Shown: positions 1-6,642, counted from the stretch's first letter. The stretch is 17,083 nucleotides of DNA from CAZJBP01 sp964544115 (GCA_964544115.1 CAZJBP010000079.1:1-17083), one strand, 5' to 3'. Notes: a model not told the origin generated them from the sequence alone. Made by a program: numbers and translations.

Positions 1-107
1 GTCAGGTCGCGCGCGTCGTAGAGCAGGGGCTCCGCGCCGGCGGCCTCGCCGCCCGGGTTCACGGTCCGTCCGAGGTAGAATACGCCGAGTTTCTCAAAGT
101 CCTGCAT
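1..107 (-). CDS. HerA-like ATPase, N-terminal fragment (cut by window edge)
   Basis: Reading leftward from an ATG at 107 gives 35 residues that begin MQDFEKLGVFYLGR and continue to LLYDARDLT before the window ends. I recognise this as the N-terminus of a family of HerA/FtsK-type P-loop ATPases of unknown function, in which the LLYD(S/A)RDL stretch is followed closely by a Walker A loop. That loop lies outside the window. An AGGAGGG ribosome-binding site about 10 bases upstream supports this start, although the frame stays open further upstream through codons that look non-coding. The gene lies 112 bp after the DUF4173 gene on the same strand, so it may be the last member of the membrane-protein operon or have its own promoter. 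The family call rests on a short N-terminal match only. Confidence 0.6.
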   Translation of the reverse strand, partial: MQDFEKLGVFYLGRTVNPGGEAAGAEPLLYDARDL

Positions 108-219
108 GGCTGCCGGGCCCTCCTGAATGCGCCCCTCGCGGGTGAGGCCACTGTAGCGGCCCACCCCCGTCGACGTCGACGTCAAAGGGACTGTAGCCGG
201 CGATGGAGCAGCCCGCCGT
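108..219. other. Intergenic gap before the HerA-like gene
   Basis: These 112 bp separate the DUF4173 stop codon from the HerA-like start. They hold the AGGAGGG ribosome-binding site near 118-124 and a short tandem run of CGTCGA units at 168-183, which is self-complementary. I see no T-tract terminator and no convincing promoter. Confidence 0.5.
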
Positions 220-1716
220 TCACTCGCGTTCCAGAACCGGTTCAATCGGTTTCTGCCGTCCGGCCAGCCGGATGCGCTGGGCCGTCAACCCGCGCCAGTC
301 TTCCACATACGGGTCCAGGCGCCGTTCCAGCCCGCGGCGGGCCGCGCGAGCCCTTTCACTCAGGTTGATGTCGGGGGCGGAGGCCTCGACCGTGTCCAGC
401 GCGGGCAGGGCTGCGGGGCCGAGGGCGATGAGGTAGTTGACGTCGATCGGCACGCCGGGCCCGCCCAGTTCGCGGCAGTGGGACACGTTGAACTGCGCGA
501 TCCGTCCGTCCACATCCACCAGGGCCCAGGCCGAGAGGGCCGCGTAGAGCGCGGCCAGGTTCGCGTAGACCAGCCAGTTGTTCGTGCGTCGCCAAGCCAG
601 GCGCGCGCCGGCCAGGACGAGGCCGGCCGCCACCAGAGCCATCCACACCGCTGCGGCCACGCGCAGGCGCGTCAGCCCGAATTCACCCACGTACAGCCAG
701 AGACGCCACGCCGCGGCCGCCGTCAGGATCACGTTCTGCGCGATCCACGCGTAGAGCAGCCCGCGCACGATGGATCCGTCCTCCCCGTCGCGCCCCGGCC
801 GGAACGCCCAGAGGATGAACGCGCCCGCCAGCAGAGCCGTGGCCACCAGCGGGTAGGCGCCGCGGTGCGCGTACTGAGCGTAGGTCATGTGGTTGGGCAA
901 CTCGGCGCCGCACAGCAGGTAGCGCACATCGAGCAGGTTCTGCAGCGCGAAGACCGCATTGAACAGGCCGAGCGTGCGGGCGAGCGGAAGCATCGGCATG
1001 CGTGGGCCGGTGCCGGGCGGCAGCGGCGGCGGAACCGGGCCCGCGCGGCGCGTGCGGTACCGCAGCAGCCCCCAGGCGGAGGAGGCCACGAGGAGCCAGA
1101 ACAGCCAGCGCACCGGGTTTAACCAGCAGAAGTTGAGGATGTCCTTGAGCCAGTCCCGGACGCCTTTGACCCACAGGGCGATGACTGGATTGGCGGCGGA
1201 GAACAGCAGCAGGAACACCAGCGTCAAGCCGAGGGGCACGCCCCAGTTGCGCGCGAAGTGGCGAGAGGGGGCCTTGCCGGCGTTCCGGCGGCCGCGCTGG
1301 CGCCAGCGCGAGAGCGCCGCCCAATCCCGCCACGCCCAGGCCCATGCCGTGACCGCGAGGCGCACCAGCGCCGTTGGCCAGGCGGAGGCCAGCGCGGGCG
1401 CCCCGCCGCGCGCCGCGACGGCCAGCGCCGCGACCAGCACGAGCAGCATCACCGCCGCCAGCCACCCGGTCCGCAGGACCAGCGCCGCCGCCGGCACCAG
1501 CGACAGCACGAACAGCCGCTCGCTCCAGCGCCGCGCCCAAGGCCGGGCGCGCAGCACGAGCATGAGGGCCACGAGCGCGCCGTAGGCCCCCAGCGTCCAG
1601 CCAATGCGGTGACCGTAGAACAGGACGTCGGCGAGCACGGTCAGGGCCAGCACCGCCCAGGGAATGGCCACGTGCAACGGTGGTCGGGATCGAAGCGACG
1701 ACGGCGACAAACTCAT
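220..1716 (-). CDS. DUF4173/DUF4153-family multi-pass membrane protein
   Basis: 498 residues, mostly hydrophobic, with roughly ten membrane-spanning stretches separated by short Arg-rich loops. Two regions resemble the DUF4173 (PF13777) family: an internal LQNLLDVRYLL segment followed by MTYAQYAHRGAYPLVATALL, and a C-terminal soluble tail with IAQFNVSHC, then VDVNYLI-type spacing (IDVNYLIALGPAALPAL), matching the family's 'NVxR...DxxYLxxLxxDAxPAL' pattern. Function of the family is unknown. The start at 1716 is preferred over an upstream in-frame ATG at 1758 because GGAGG sits 8 bases before it and because it overlaps the previous gene's stop as ATGA, which implies translational coupling. It is the last gene of the tightly spaced membrane-protein series. 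Confidence 0.75.
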   Translation of the reverse strand: MSLSPSSLRSRPPLHVAIPWAVLALTVLADVLFYGHRIGWTLGAYGALVALMLVLRARPWARRWSERLFVLSLVPAAALVLRTGWLAAVMLLVLVAALAVAARGGAPALASAWPTALVRLAVTAWAWAWRDWAALSRWRQRGRRNAGKAPSRHFARNWGVPLGLTLVFLLLFSAANPVIALWVKGVRDWLKDILNFCWLNPVRWLFWLLVASSAWGLLRYRTRRAGPVPPPLPPGTGPRMPMLPLARTLGLFNAVFALQNLLDVRYLLCGAELPNHMTYAQYAHRGAYPLVATALLAGAFILWAFRPGRDGEDGSIVRGLLYAWIAQNVILTAAAAWRLWLYVGEFGLTRLRVAAAVWMALVAAGLVLAGARLAWRRTNNWLVYANLAALYAALSAWALVDVDGRIAQFNVSHCRELGGPGVPIDVNYLIALGPAALPALDTVEASAPDINLSERARAARRGLERRLDPYVEDWRGLTAQRIRLAGRQKPIEPVLERE

Positions 1717-2843
1717 GAGCGTTTCCTCCGGATCATACACTCCGCAATCACGGCGCACTCCACTCCAAACGGCAGGTAGCCGGCGTACCCGAGCAACGGC
1801 ATCTCAAAGATATGAAAGCGATTCACAAAGGGCACGCTGTATTCCCACCGCGCGAGGCTGCCCCAGTTCCACATCTCCCAGAAGAAGCCACAGATCAGGG
1901 ACGCCAGCGCCAGCCGGAACAGGTGCGACCAGTCGCCGCGGGCGAGGTTGTCCATCACCGTTGGCCGTCGCCGCAGCAGCTGCAGGGCGACGATCACGAC
2001 CAGCGGTGCGACCCACAGCAGCGGGAACAGCCAGTCCGGCCACGCGCCCACGGCCGCCAGCCCAGCCCCCGCGGCCAGCAGCGCGCACAGCCCCGCGGTG
2101 CGCGGGTTCGGCAGGCGCAGCCGCCACGCGCGGTCGAGGCCAGCCGCCGACCGCGGATAGGCCGCCAGCAGGTCGTACGTGCCCATGACCGCCGGCAGGA
2201 CGGTGGAGAAGGGCAGGGTGGCGAACACGACGTACTGCCACGGCGTCAGCGCGGCCACGTTCACGTAGTGCCAGTTCTGGACGAAGCGGTTCAAGTATTC
2301 AAAGTACCACCAGAACGCGGCGCTCAGCGCGAAGAGACCGGCCGTCTGCGCAGGCGCGTGCGTGAGCATCGACCGGCCCGTGCGCCGCCAGACGAGGGCG
2401 TTCACGGCGGCAATATACGCGAACCAGAGCGGCGAGAAGGTGAAGGGCTGGAAGGGCTCGAACCAGGCCCACCGCGTCCAGGCGAGCACCCACGCCACGG
2501 CGCCGAACGCGACGGCGGCCCATCCCCACCAGGGGAAGCTTCGTGCCGGCACGGTCGTGGCCGCGGGCGTGGTGCGCCACGCCCGGGCGATGCGCAGGAC
2601 GAACGGCAGCATCACCGCGGTGATCAACCCCGCCAGCGCTGCGAACACCGGCCATGAGAACGGAGCGTGCTGCACGTATTGCGTCAGCGGCGGAAACTCC
2701 AGGTAGGGCCGGAGCGGGGTGCCGGCCAGCAGGAGGCCCAGCAGCGGCAACCCGCACAGCAGTGCGGCGGCGGCGACCCCGTCGGCTATCGTTGGAATCG
2801 GTCTTCTGATCATGTCATCCACCCTACGGCCTTTGCGTTCCAT
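1713..2843 (-). CDS. Aromatic-rich polytopic membrane protein of unknown function
   Basis: 376 residues with about nine or ten hydrophobic segments. I cannot name a characterised family, but the protein has dense aromatic motifs that look conserved: WWYFEYLNRFVQNWHY near residues 178-193, GFFWEMWNWGSL near 319-330 and GYAGYLPFGVEC near 352-363. The last motif follows FVNRFHIFEMPLL. Such Trp/Tyr-rich membrane segments often line a ligand or cofactor site, but that is inference. The ATG at 2843 has a GGAGG ribosome-binding site 9 bases upstream and overlaps the preceding gene by 20 bp. An alternative ATG at 2813 would leave a 10-bp gap and has a weaker GGGTGG. The stop codon overlaps the DUF4173 start as ATGA. 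Confidence 0.7.
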   Translation of the reverse strand: MERKGRRVDDMIRRPIPTIADGVAAAALLCGLPLLGLLLAGTPLRPYLEFPPLTQYVQHAPFSWPVFAALAGLITAVMLPFVLRIARAWRTTPAATTVPARSFPWWGWAAVAFGAVAWVLAWTRWAWFEPFQPFTFSPLWFAYIAAVNALVWRRTGRSMLTHAPAQTAGLFALSAAFWWYFEYLNRFVQNWHYVNVAALTPWQYVVFATLPFSTVLPAVMGTYDLLAAYPRSAAGLDRAWRLRLPNPRTAGLCALLAAGAGLAAVGAWPDWLFPLLWVAPLVVIVALQLLRRRPTVMDNLARGDWSHLFRLALASLICGFFWEMWNWGSLARWEYSVPFVNRFHIFEMPLLGYAGYLPFGVECAVIAECMIRRKRS

Positions 2844-3564
2844 ACTCGGCAGCCTCCGGCAACGGCATCCCCGAGCCCGCGCGCCACAGATACTCGAACA
2901 CGTTCATGCGGAACGCGATCCTGTTTATGATCGGGACGGGCATATCCGGCCGCGACAGAAAAGGGCTGAGAACCCACGACAGTTCGAAGCCGGTGAGGCC
3001 GGCCACGGCGATCCACGCCGCCAGAACGCGCGCGGCCAGCGCGCGCGAGGCCAGGAGCGAGGCCAGCAGGCGGAAGAGCCCGAGATTGCCGAGGATGCCG
3101 GCGACGCCGACCGCCGCCGTGTTCAGCAGGAGCAGGGATCGGTACGCCGCCATGTCTCCGCGCGTTCCGGGCGCCGCCGCCTGCCAGGCGAAGAAGGCCG
3201 TCACCGGCGCCAGCGAGGCGAGGATCAGCGAGGCGATGGCGAAAGCCAGGAGCATGCTGCCCAGCGTCTGGCGGAAGGACAGCCGCGCGCCCAGCGCCTG
3301 CGCCATCAGCGTGTTGACGACCGTGCTGAACCCCGTGACGGCGAGCATCAGCAAGGGCATCTTGGCGGCGGACAGCAGAGACTGCTCCCACGAACGCCAG
3401 CCGCCGAACGCCGCCCCGAAAAGGGCGCTGCCGACCAGCAGGCTCAGCAGGCACGAGAGCAGAAGGAGCCCTCCACGCCGGCGGTCGCGCAACCCGAGCA
3501 GGACGTCGTCATCCAGCCTGCACAGGGCTGCCGGACCGAACATTCTGTGTCTCACATCAGGCAT
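2824..3564 (-). CDS. Membrane protein of the LRPF-motif family (paralogue A)
   Basis: 246 residues with six or so predicted membrane segments. It matches a family that databases sometimes label 'actin-binding WH2 domain-containing protein', a name from a weak short-motif hit that I would not take as function. Shared features are an FGG...K(M)P entry into the first hairpin (residues ~52-71), SFRQTLGSMLLAFAIASLIL, LAPVTAFF, and a C-terminal SWVLSPF near 211-217 followed by NVFEYLWR. It is a clear paralogue of the next upstream gene (3608-4399). Its motif reads LSPF where that protein has LRPM and the family usually has LRPF. ATG 3564 has only a weak GGGG-type ribosome-binding site; an in-frame TGA just upstream excludes a longer product, and ATG 3543 is the alternative. 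Confidence 0.7.
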   Translation of the reverse strand: MPDVRHRMFGPAALCRLDDDVLLGLRDRRRGGLLLLSCLLSLLVGSALFGAAFGGWRSWEQSLLSAAKMPLLMLAVTGFSTVVNTLMAQALGARLSFRQTLGSMLLAFAIASLILASLAPVTAFFAWQAAAPGTRGDMAAYRSLLLLNTAAVGVAGILGNLGLFRLLASLLASRALAARVLAAWIAVAGLTGFELSWVLSPFLSRPDMPVPIINRIAFRMNVFEYLWRAGSGMPLPEAAEYGTQRP

Positions 3565-3607
3565 TGCTCACACCCCATCCCGTCCGACCACGCCTCGCGG
3601 CCGGCCA

Positions 3608-4399
3608 TTAATCCATGCAATCGACCCAGTGCTGGACGAAGAACCGCTTCTCGCCGACCTGCAGCGGTTTGAAGGGCCCCACCATCGGGCGCAGGACCGT
3701 GGACATCTGAAAGAGCACCGCGAGGAACACGACGGCCCACAGGCGGAGGACGTGAATCTGGCGCCCGCCGGTGTGCTCGAGGGCGGCCTTCAACAGGCGG
3801 TAGCCAAACGCCAGTGCCGCCACCCAGAGGAGCAGGTGCAGCAGGCCCATCCAGGCCGCGGTGCCCGTGGACTGCGAGAACAGCCAGGCCACGGGCGCGA
3901 AGCCGGCCAGCAGCAGCGACGACAGGGCCAGCGCGGTCAGCAGCAGCCCCCACACGTCGCCGAGCGTCAGGCGACTCCCGCTCAGCGCGGTCAGGATGTA
4001 GAGGCTGGGGATGCAGATGGCCGCCGACAGGAACACTCCGGACAGCAGCTTGATCGGCACCGCCCAGAACTGCGCGCCGCCCGAGAAGCAGGCCATGACG
4101 AGCCCATAGACCAGGAGGCCGGCAATCGACACGCCCAGCAGCGAAATGCGGACGCTGCTGGCCCGGCCGTGGAGAAGTTCATGGGCCAGCCGGGCGGGTC
4201 GCTTCAGGAGCGCGTCGGTAACCGCCGAGGGCGTGACGTTGTCGAGGGGCTTGAAGTCCTCGGTGAATGCGGCGCGTTGCTCCTCGTCCGGGCGCTGTGG
4301 GCGGCCGCGGGGTTGCGGAGGAGGGATGGGGGGTGGTGTCCATGCCGGTGGTGTGCGTGTACCGAGCGGGTTGTCCTGGCTTTCGTTGGGCGTGTTCAT
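3608..4399 (-). CDS. Membrane protein of the LRPF-motif family with proline-rich cytosolic tail (paralogue B)
   Basis: 263 residues. The first ~45 form a proline-rich tail containing a TPPPIPPPQP stretch, followed by a charged linker and then five or six membrane segments. The membrane part aligns by eye with its downstream neighbour: LVYGLVMACFSGGAQFW against the FGG region, LLLAGFAPVAWLF against LILASLAPVTAFF, and the C-terminal QMSTVLRPMVGPF against ELSWVLSPFLSRP. The start at 4399 is supported by AAGGAGA 7 bases upstream and by an ATGA overlap with the preceding stop; the longer ORF to 4450 runs inside the upstream gene. Function unknown. The proline-rich tail is absent from paralogue A and could bind a partner, which is inference. 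Confidence 0.7.
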   Translation of the reverse strand: MNTPNESQDNPLGTRTPPAWTPPPIPPPQPRGRPQRPDEEQRAAFTEDFKPLDNVTPSAVTDALLKRPARLAHELLHGRASSVRISLLGVSIAGLLVYGLVMACFSGGAQFWAVPIKLLSGVFLSAAICIPSLYILTALSGSRLTLGDVWGLLLTALALSSLLLAGFAPVAWLFSQSTGTAAWMGLLHLLLWVAALAFGYRLLKAALEHTGGRQIHVLRLWAVVFLAVLFQMSTVLRPMVGPFKPLQVGEKRFFVQHWVDCMD

Positions 4400-5319
4400 G
4401 GTTGCTCTCCTTTCATGGAATTGAGGATCAGAATTGCGGCTGCGGCCCATTCGGCCGGCTTGAGGAGCAGGTGCACGGCATCAGCGGCGAAGGGGCTGCG
4501 GATGCGCCGGGCGAGGCGCGGGCCCCAGGTGTCGTAGCGCCGCCGGAAGCTGCCGTGCGAATCGGGCGATCGCCGTCGCCAGGCGTCTTCGAACGCCCAG
4601 AACACCAGCAATTGACGGTTGGCGGGCCGCCGCCGGCCACCGCGCTGAATCTGCACGAACGGGCCGACGAGAGACGCGTGACCGTGCGAGGCGGCGGTCA
4701 CCACGAAGCAGCTGGGCGGGGAGGTGGGCAGTCTGCGGTATGAGAGTTCGGACAGGAACGCCGCCAGCAGCCACCAGGGCGCTCCGGAAAGGAAGCAGGT
4801 CAATTCCTGGGCCGGGTTAAGCCGGGGTTCGTCTCGCAGCACAACCCAGTAGGCCGTCACGCCATACCACGCGGCGGTGTAGAGCGGTATAAGCATGCCC
4901 AGGAGCATCGGCGGTTCGAACTTGATGACCGCGAACCCGTGAATCAGGCACACCGCGCTCACCACGGCGCCATGAATAAGCCCCAACTTGATCCATATGT
5001 GATGCGGCCGCGTCGTCTTCAAAATCGTCGCAGCATAGAACGAAGCCATCGCCCACAGCACAAGCGGCGCGAGGGCGACCTTGCCCGCATGGAAACAGTC
5101 CACGGCGCCCAACCGGCACCCGCCCTTCCACTCGGGCGTAAAGAAGGCCGAGGCGACGAAGGCGAGCAGGGGCACGACGATGCCGCCCGCCGACTGAATC
5201 ACGGCCAGGCCGAAGGTCGCCCACGAGCGCTCGCGGACGGCGGGTGGCAGGGATAGCGCCAGAACCGGAACGACGACGATCGCCGCGGGAATCAGCCAAA
5301 AGAAATACTCAGGTTTCAT
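4396..5319 (-). CDS. Membrane protein with CFI-box-like (DUF6688-type) C-terminal domain
   Basis: 307 residues: five or six membrane segments in residues 5-195, then a cytosolic-looking domain from about 200 to 290. That domain opens with SCFVVTAASHGH (203-214) and continues through a FWAFEDAWRRRSP motif (240-251), RRYDTWGP (260-267) and a final LLLKPAEW (284-291). This order (C-F-x-x-T-A-A, then an aromatic/charged helix, then S-P, then R-x-Y) resembles the CFI-box C-terminal domain, and the whole chain resembles Planctomycete DUF6688 proteins as I remember them. No biochemical role is known to me. The ATG at 5319 has GGAGAGGG upstream. It is the first gene after the second copy of the palindromic box, and its stop overlaps the next start as ATGA. 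Confidence 0.65.
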   Translation of the reverse strand: MKPEYFFWLIPAAIVVVPVLALSLPPAVRERSWATFGLAVIQSAGGIVVPLLAFVASAFFTPEWKGGCRLGAVDCFHAGKVALAPLVLWAMASFYAATILKTTRPHHIWIKLGLIHGAVVSAVCLIHGFAVIKFEPPMLLGMLIPLYTAAWYGVTAYWVVLRDEPRLNPAQELTCFLSGAPWWLLAAFLSELSYRRLPTSPPSCFVVTAASHGHASLVGPFVQIQRGGRRRPANRQLLVFWAFEDAWRRRSPDSHGSFRRRYDTWGPRLARRIRSPFAADAVHLLLKPAEWAAAAILILNSMKGEQP

Positions 5320-5346
5320 CGAGCCGTCCCTCTCCGAGTGTAATAG

Positions 5347-5368
5347 AGAGCACTCTTCATTGCAGAGT
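5347..5368. promoter_or_regulatory. Putative operator, copy 1 (before the CFI-box-like gene)
   Basis: On the plus strand the 17-mer ACTCTTCATTGCAGAGT at 5352-5368 is a near-perfect palindrome (7 of 8 base pairs). It is preceded directly by AGAGC. The same layout, AGAGC-ACTyT-n7-ArAGT, occurs at 6475-6496 with 13/17 identical bases in the palindrome when the copies are aligned in inverted orientation. The box lies 27 bp before the ATG at 5319, inside a 90-bp gap that begins immediately after the winged-helix regulator gene. A TATTAC element on the minus strand (5345-5340) could be a weak -10. Binding by the neighbouring regulator is inference. Confidence 0.55.
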
Positions 5369-5409
5369 TGATGGTCGCACGCAGCTCCTGATGTCCTCTC
5401 TTCATGGAT

Positions 5410-5814
5410 CTATGCCCTCACCGGCAGCGCGCCGTGTGCGCGGCTCCGGGCGGCGCCCGCCTCGCTTGGAAGGGCTTGCTGCGCCTGCTTCAGCACGACG
5501 GACAGAGCCTCGAGGTACTCCTGGAACCGGCTCAGCCCTGCCGCCGAGATCCGCACGGTCGTGCGCGGTTTGTTGTCAACGAACCGCTTGTCGATACGAA
5601 CCGCGCCGGCCTCCTCCAGAACCTTCAGGTGGCGGTTGAGATTCCCGTCCGTCAGGCGGCACGCGTCGCGCAGTTCGACAAACGCCAGACCGCGCTCGGC
5701 GGCGCAGAGCGCCGACATGATGGCCAGCCGGCTGGGCTCGTGAAAAATGCGCTCCAGCGCTTCGTGTCCCTGCTCGGATGCGGTCTGGGCTGTCCCTGTC
5801 ACGTCAGTCTCCAT
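5410..5814 (-). CDS. Winged-helix transcriptional regulator (HTH_34/MarR-ArsR-like)
   Basis: 134 residues. The core FHEPSRLAIMSALCAAERGLAF (in two parts, residues 24-45), the recognition-helix region LTDGNLNRHLKVLEEAG (54-70) and the wing KRFVDNKPRTTVRISAAG (76-93) are typical of the small winged-helix family PF13601, which act as dimeric DNA-binding regulators. No effector domain is visible. ATG 5814 has no good ribosome-binding site; a GTG at 5802 preceded by GGAG at 6 bases is a realistic alternative start giving 130 residues. The gene begins 16 bp after the stop of the six-segment membrane protein gene, so the two are probably cotranscribed. A matching palindromic box lies before that operon and another directly after this gene, suggesting autoregulation and control of the downstream membrane genes. 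Confidence 0.85.
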   Translation of the reverse strand: METDVTGTAQTASEQGHEALERIFHEPSRLAIMSALCAAERGLAFVELRDACRLTDGNLNRHLKVLEEAGAVRIDKRFVDNKPRTTVRISAAGLSRFQEYLEALSVVLKQAQQALPSEAGAARSRAHGALPVRA

Positions 5815-5830
5815 TCGAGGTGCAACGCCT

Positions 5831-6436
5831 TCATCGGTCCATCTCCCGGCCCCATCCCGTGCGCAGCGCCATGCCGCCCGCGAGTTCGCCGGCGCCGAAG
5901 ACCACGCCCATCGGCCATGGGTGGGTGAAGCTGACGGAGGGATGAAACAGGCACAGCGCGCCGGCCAGCCCATAGAAGAGGCCCACGGCGAGGTTGGCGG
6001 GAGGCAGCGAGCGGCGGTAGGGGGCATGGGCGAGCCCGTACATCCCCATCCAGGTGCCGAAGAGCAGGTCGTACTGCCCGTGCAGCACCAGCGCGGCGCT
6101 CAGCAGGGCGCCTGCCGCCAGGGCGGGGACGGCGTCGAGGGCGGGAAGCAGCTGCCACCCGTCGCGTGAGGCCGACGGATCCCGCCAGAACCAGACGAGC
6201 AATCCGCCGTAGTTCACGGTCAGGGCCGTGGCGAGCACGGCGGCCCAGCCGGCCAGGTGCGCGGACGGCGCTGCAGGGTAGGCGGGGCGCGACAGCACGA
6301 TGGCGCCGATCAGCGCCACGCAGGCGCCGACCATGCGCGCGATGCCGGAGTAGCCCCGAAAGCGCGCGCGGTCCAGGGCCAGCGTGCGCATCTCGTTGAC
6401 CTGCCTCAGGGCATCGTGAATGTGGTTTGCGACCAT
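5831..6436 (-). CDS. Six-segment membrane protein paired with winged-helix regulator
   Basis: 201 residues. An N-terminal charged amphipathic stretch (residues 1-30, including HDALRQVNEMRTLALDRARF) precedes GYSGIARMVG and six hydrophobic segments. Motifs that look family-conserved are HLAGWAAVLATALTVNYG, LFGTWMGMYGLAHAPYR and HPWPMGVVFGAGELAGG. I recall this family as regularly encoded next to a small winged-helix regulator in PVC and other genomes, but no function is assigned. The ATG at 6436 is chosen over the longer ORF (6481) because GAGGGAGG lies directly upstream and because the longer version would start at the edge of the operator-like palindrome. The regulator gene follows after 16 bp. 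Membrane sensing coupled to the regulator is possible but unproven. Confidence 0.75.
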   Translation of the reverse strand: MVANHIHDALRQVNEMRTLALDRARFRGYSGIARMVGACVALIGAIVLSRPAYPAAPSAHLAGWAAVLATALTVNYGGLLVWFWRDPSASRDGWQLLPALDAVPALAAGALLSAALVLHGQYDLLFGTWMGMYGLAHAPYRRSLPPANLAVGLFYGLAGALCLFHPSVSFTHPWPMGVVFGAGELAGGMALRTGWGREMDR

Positions 6437-6474
6437 GTCCTCCCTCACTCTTCGGAACGATGGTAGCGCATGGA

Positions 6475-6496
6475 AGAGCACTTTGCAATAGAAAGT
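6475..6496. promoter_or_regulatory. Putative operator, copy 2 (before the six-segment membrane gene)
   Basis: AGAGC followed by the 17-mer ACTTTGCAATAGAAAGT (6480-6496, plus strand). The outer 5-bp arms ACTTT/AAAGT are perfectly complementary. The box lies 38 bp before the ATG at 6436 and overlaps a possible -10 element on the minus strand, a position suited to repression. Its partner is at 5347-5368; I found no third copy in the window. Confidence 0.55.
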
Positions 6497-6520
6497 TAAT
6501 CCTTGGTCTTCAAAGCCGCC

Positions 6521-6558
6521 AGGACAATAAATGTCCCGGCCGGAACATTTATCGTCCT
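6521..6558. repeat. 38-bp inverted repeat in divergent promoter region
   Basis: Two 19-bp arms, AGGACAATAAATGTCCCGG and CCGGAACATTTATCGTCCT, meet at a CCGG/CCGG centre and pair at 17 of 19 positions. The left arm contains its own dyad, GGACA-ATAAA-TGTCC. There is no following T-tract, so an intrinsic terminator is unlikely. Candidates are a double operator or a REP-like mobile palindrome. Confidence 0.7.
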
Positions 6559-6642
6559 CACGTGGGGGTGAACCCTGAACCCCGTGTTGCCTCTACGCGG
6601 GGGGATAAACTATCATCCGTGCAACAGCGAGGGGGACTGGCC

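Larger units (their letters stand above)
6437..6642. promoter_or_regulatory. Divergent intergenic region
   Basis: 206 bp between two genes that point away from each other, so it must hold promoters for both. It contains operator copy 2 (6475-6496), a 38-bp inverted repeat (6521-6558) and a tandem TGAACCC repeat (6569-6575 and 6576-6582). For the leftward gene a weak promoter TTGAAG-17 bp-TATTGC can be drawn at 6513-6485 on the minus strand, with its -10 inside the operator. For the rightward gene I see only an A/T-rich GATAAACTATCAT at 6604-6616 without a good -35 partner. Confidence 0.5.

Noticed and set aside
168..183. Tandem CGTCGA repeat before the HerA-like gene
   Set aside because: Fewer than three full units, easily produced by chance in GC-rich sequence, with no associated feature.
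3552..3608. 18-codon ORF on the minus strand starting in a TAATG overlap after paralogue B
   Set aside because: It has no ribosome-binding site of its own and no similarity I recognise. It overlaps the start of paralogue A and could be chance.
2906..4537. 543-codon open frame on the plus strand
   Set aside because: It is antisense to two membrane genes, is rich in Arg/Gln/Gly/His with no recognisable domain, and has no ribosome-binding site. Long antisense frames are expected at this GC content.
5316..5360. 14-codon mini-ORF (MKSALYYTRRGTAR) on the minus strand ending in an ATGA overlap with the CFI-box-like gene
   Set aside because: Its ATG lies inside the palindromic box and lacks a ribosome-binding site, so an attenuator or leader peptide cannot be supported from sequence alone.
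6427..6642. N-terminal extension of the dehydrogenase reading frame
   Set aside because: The frame is open but crosses the operator box and the 38-bp inverted repeat, encodes no family sequence, and a good ribosome-binding site stands before the ATG at 6643.
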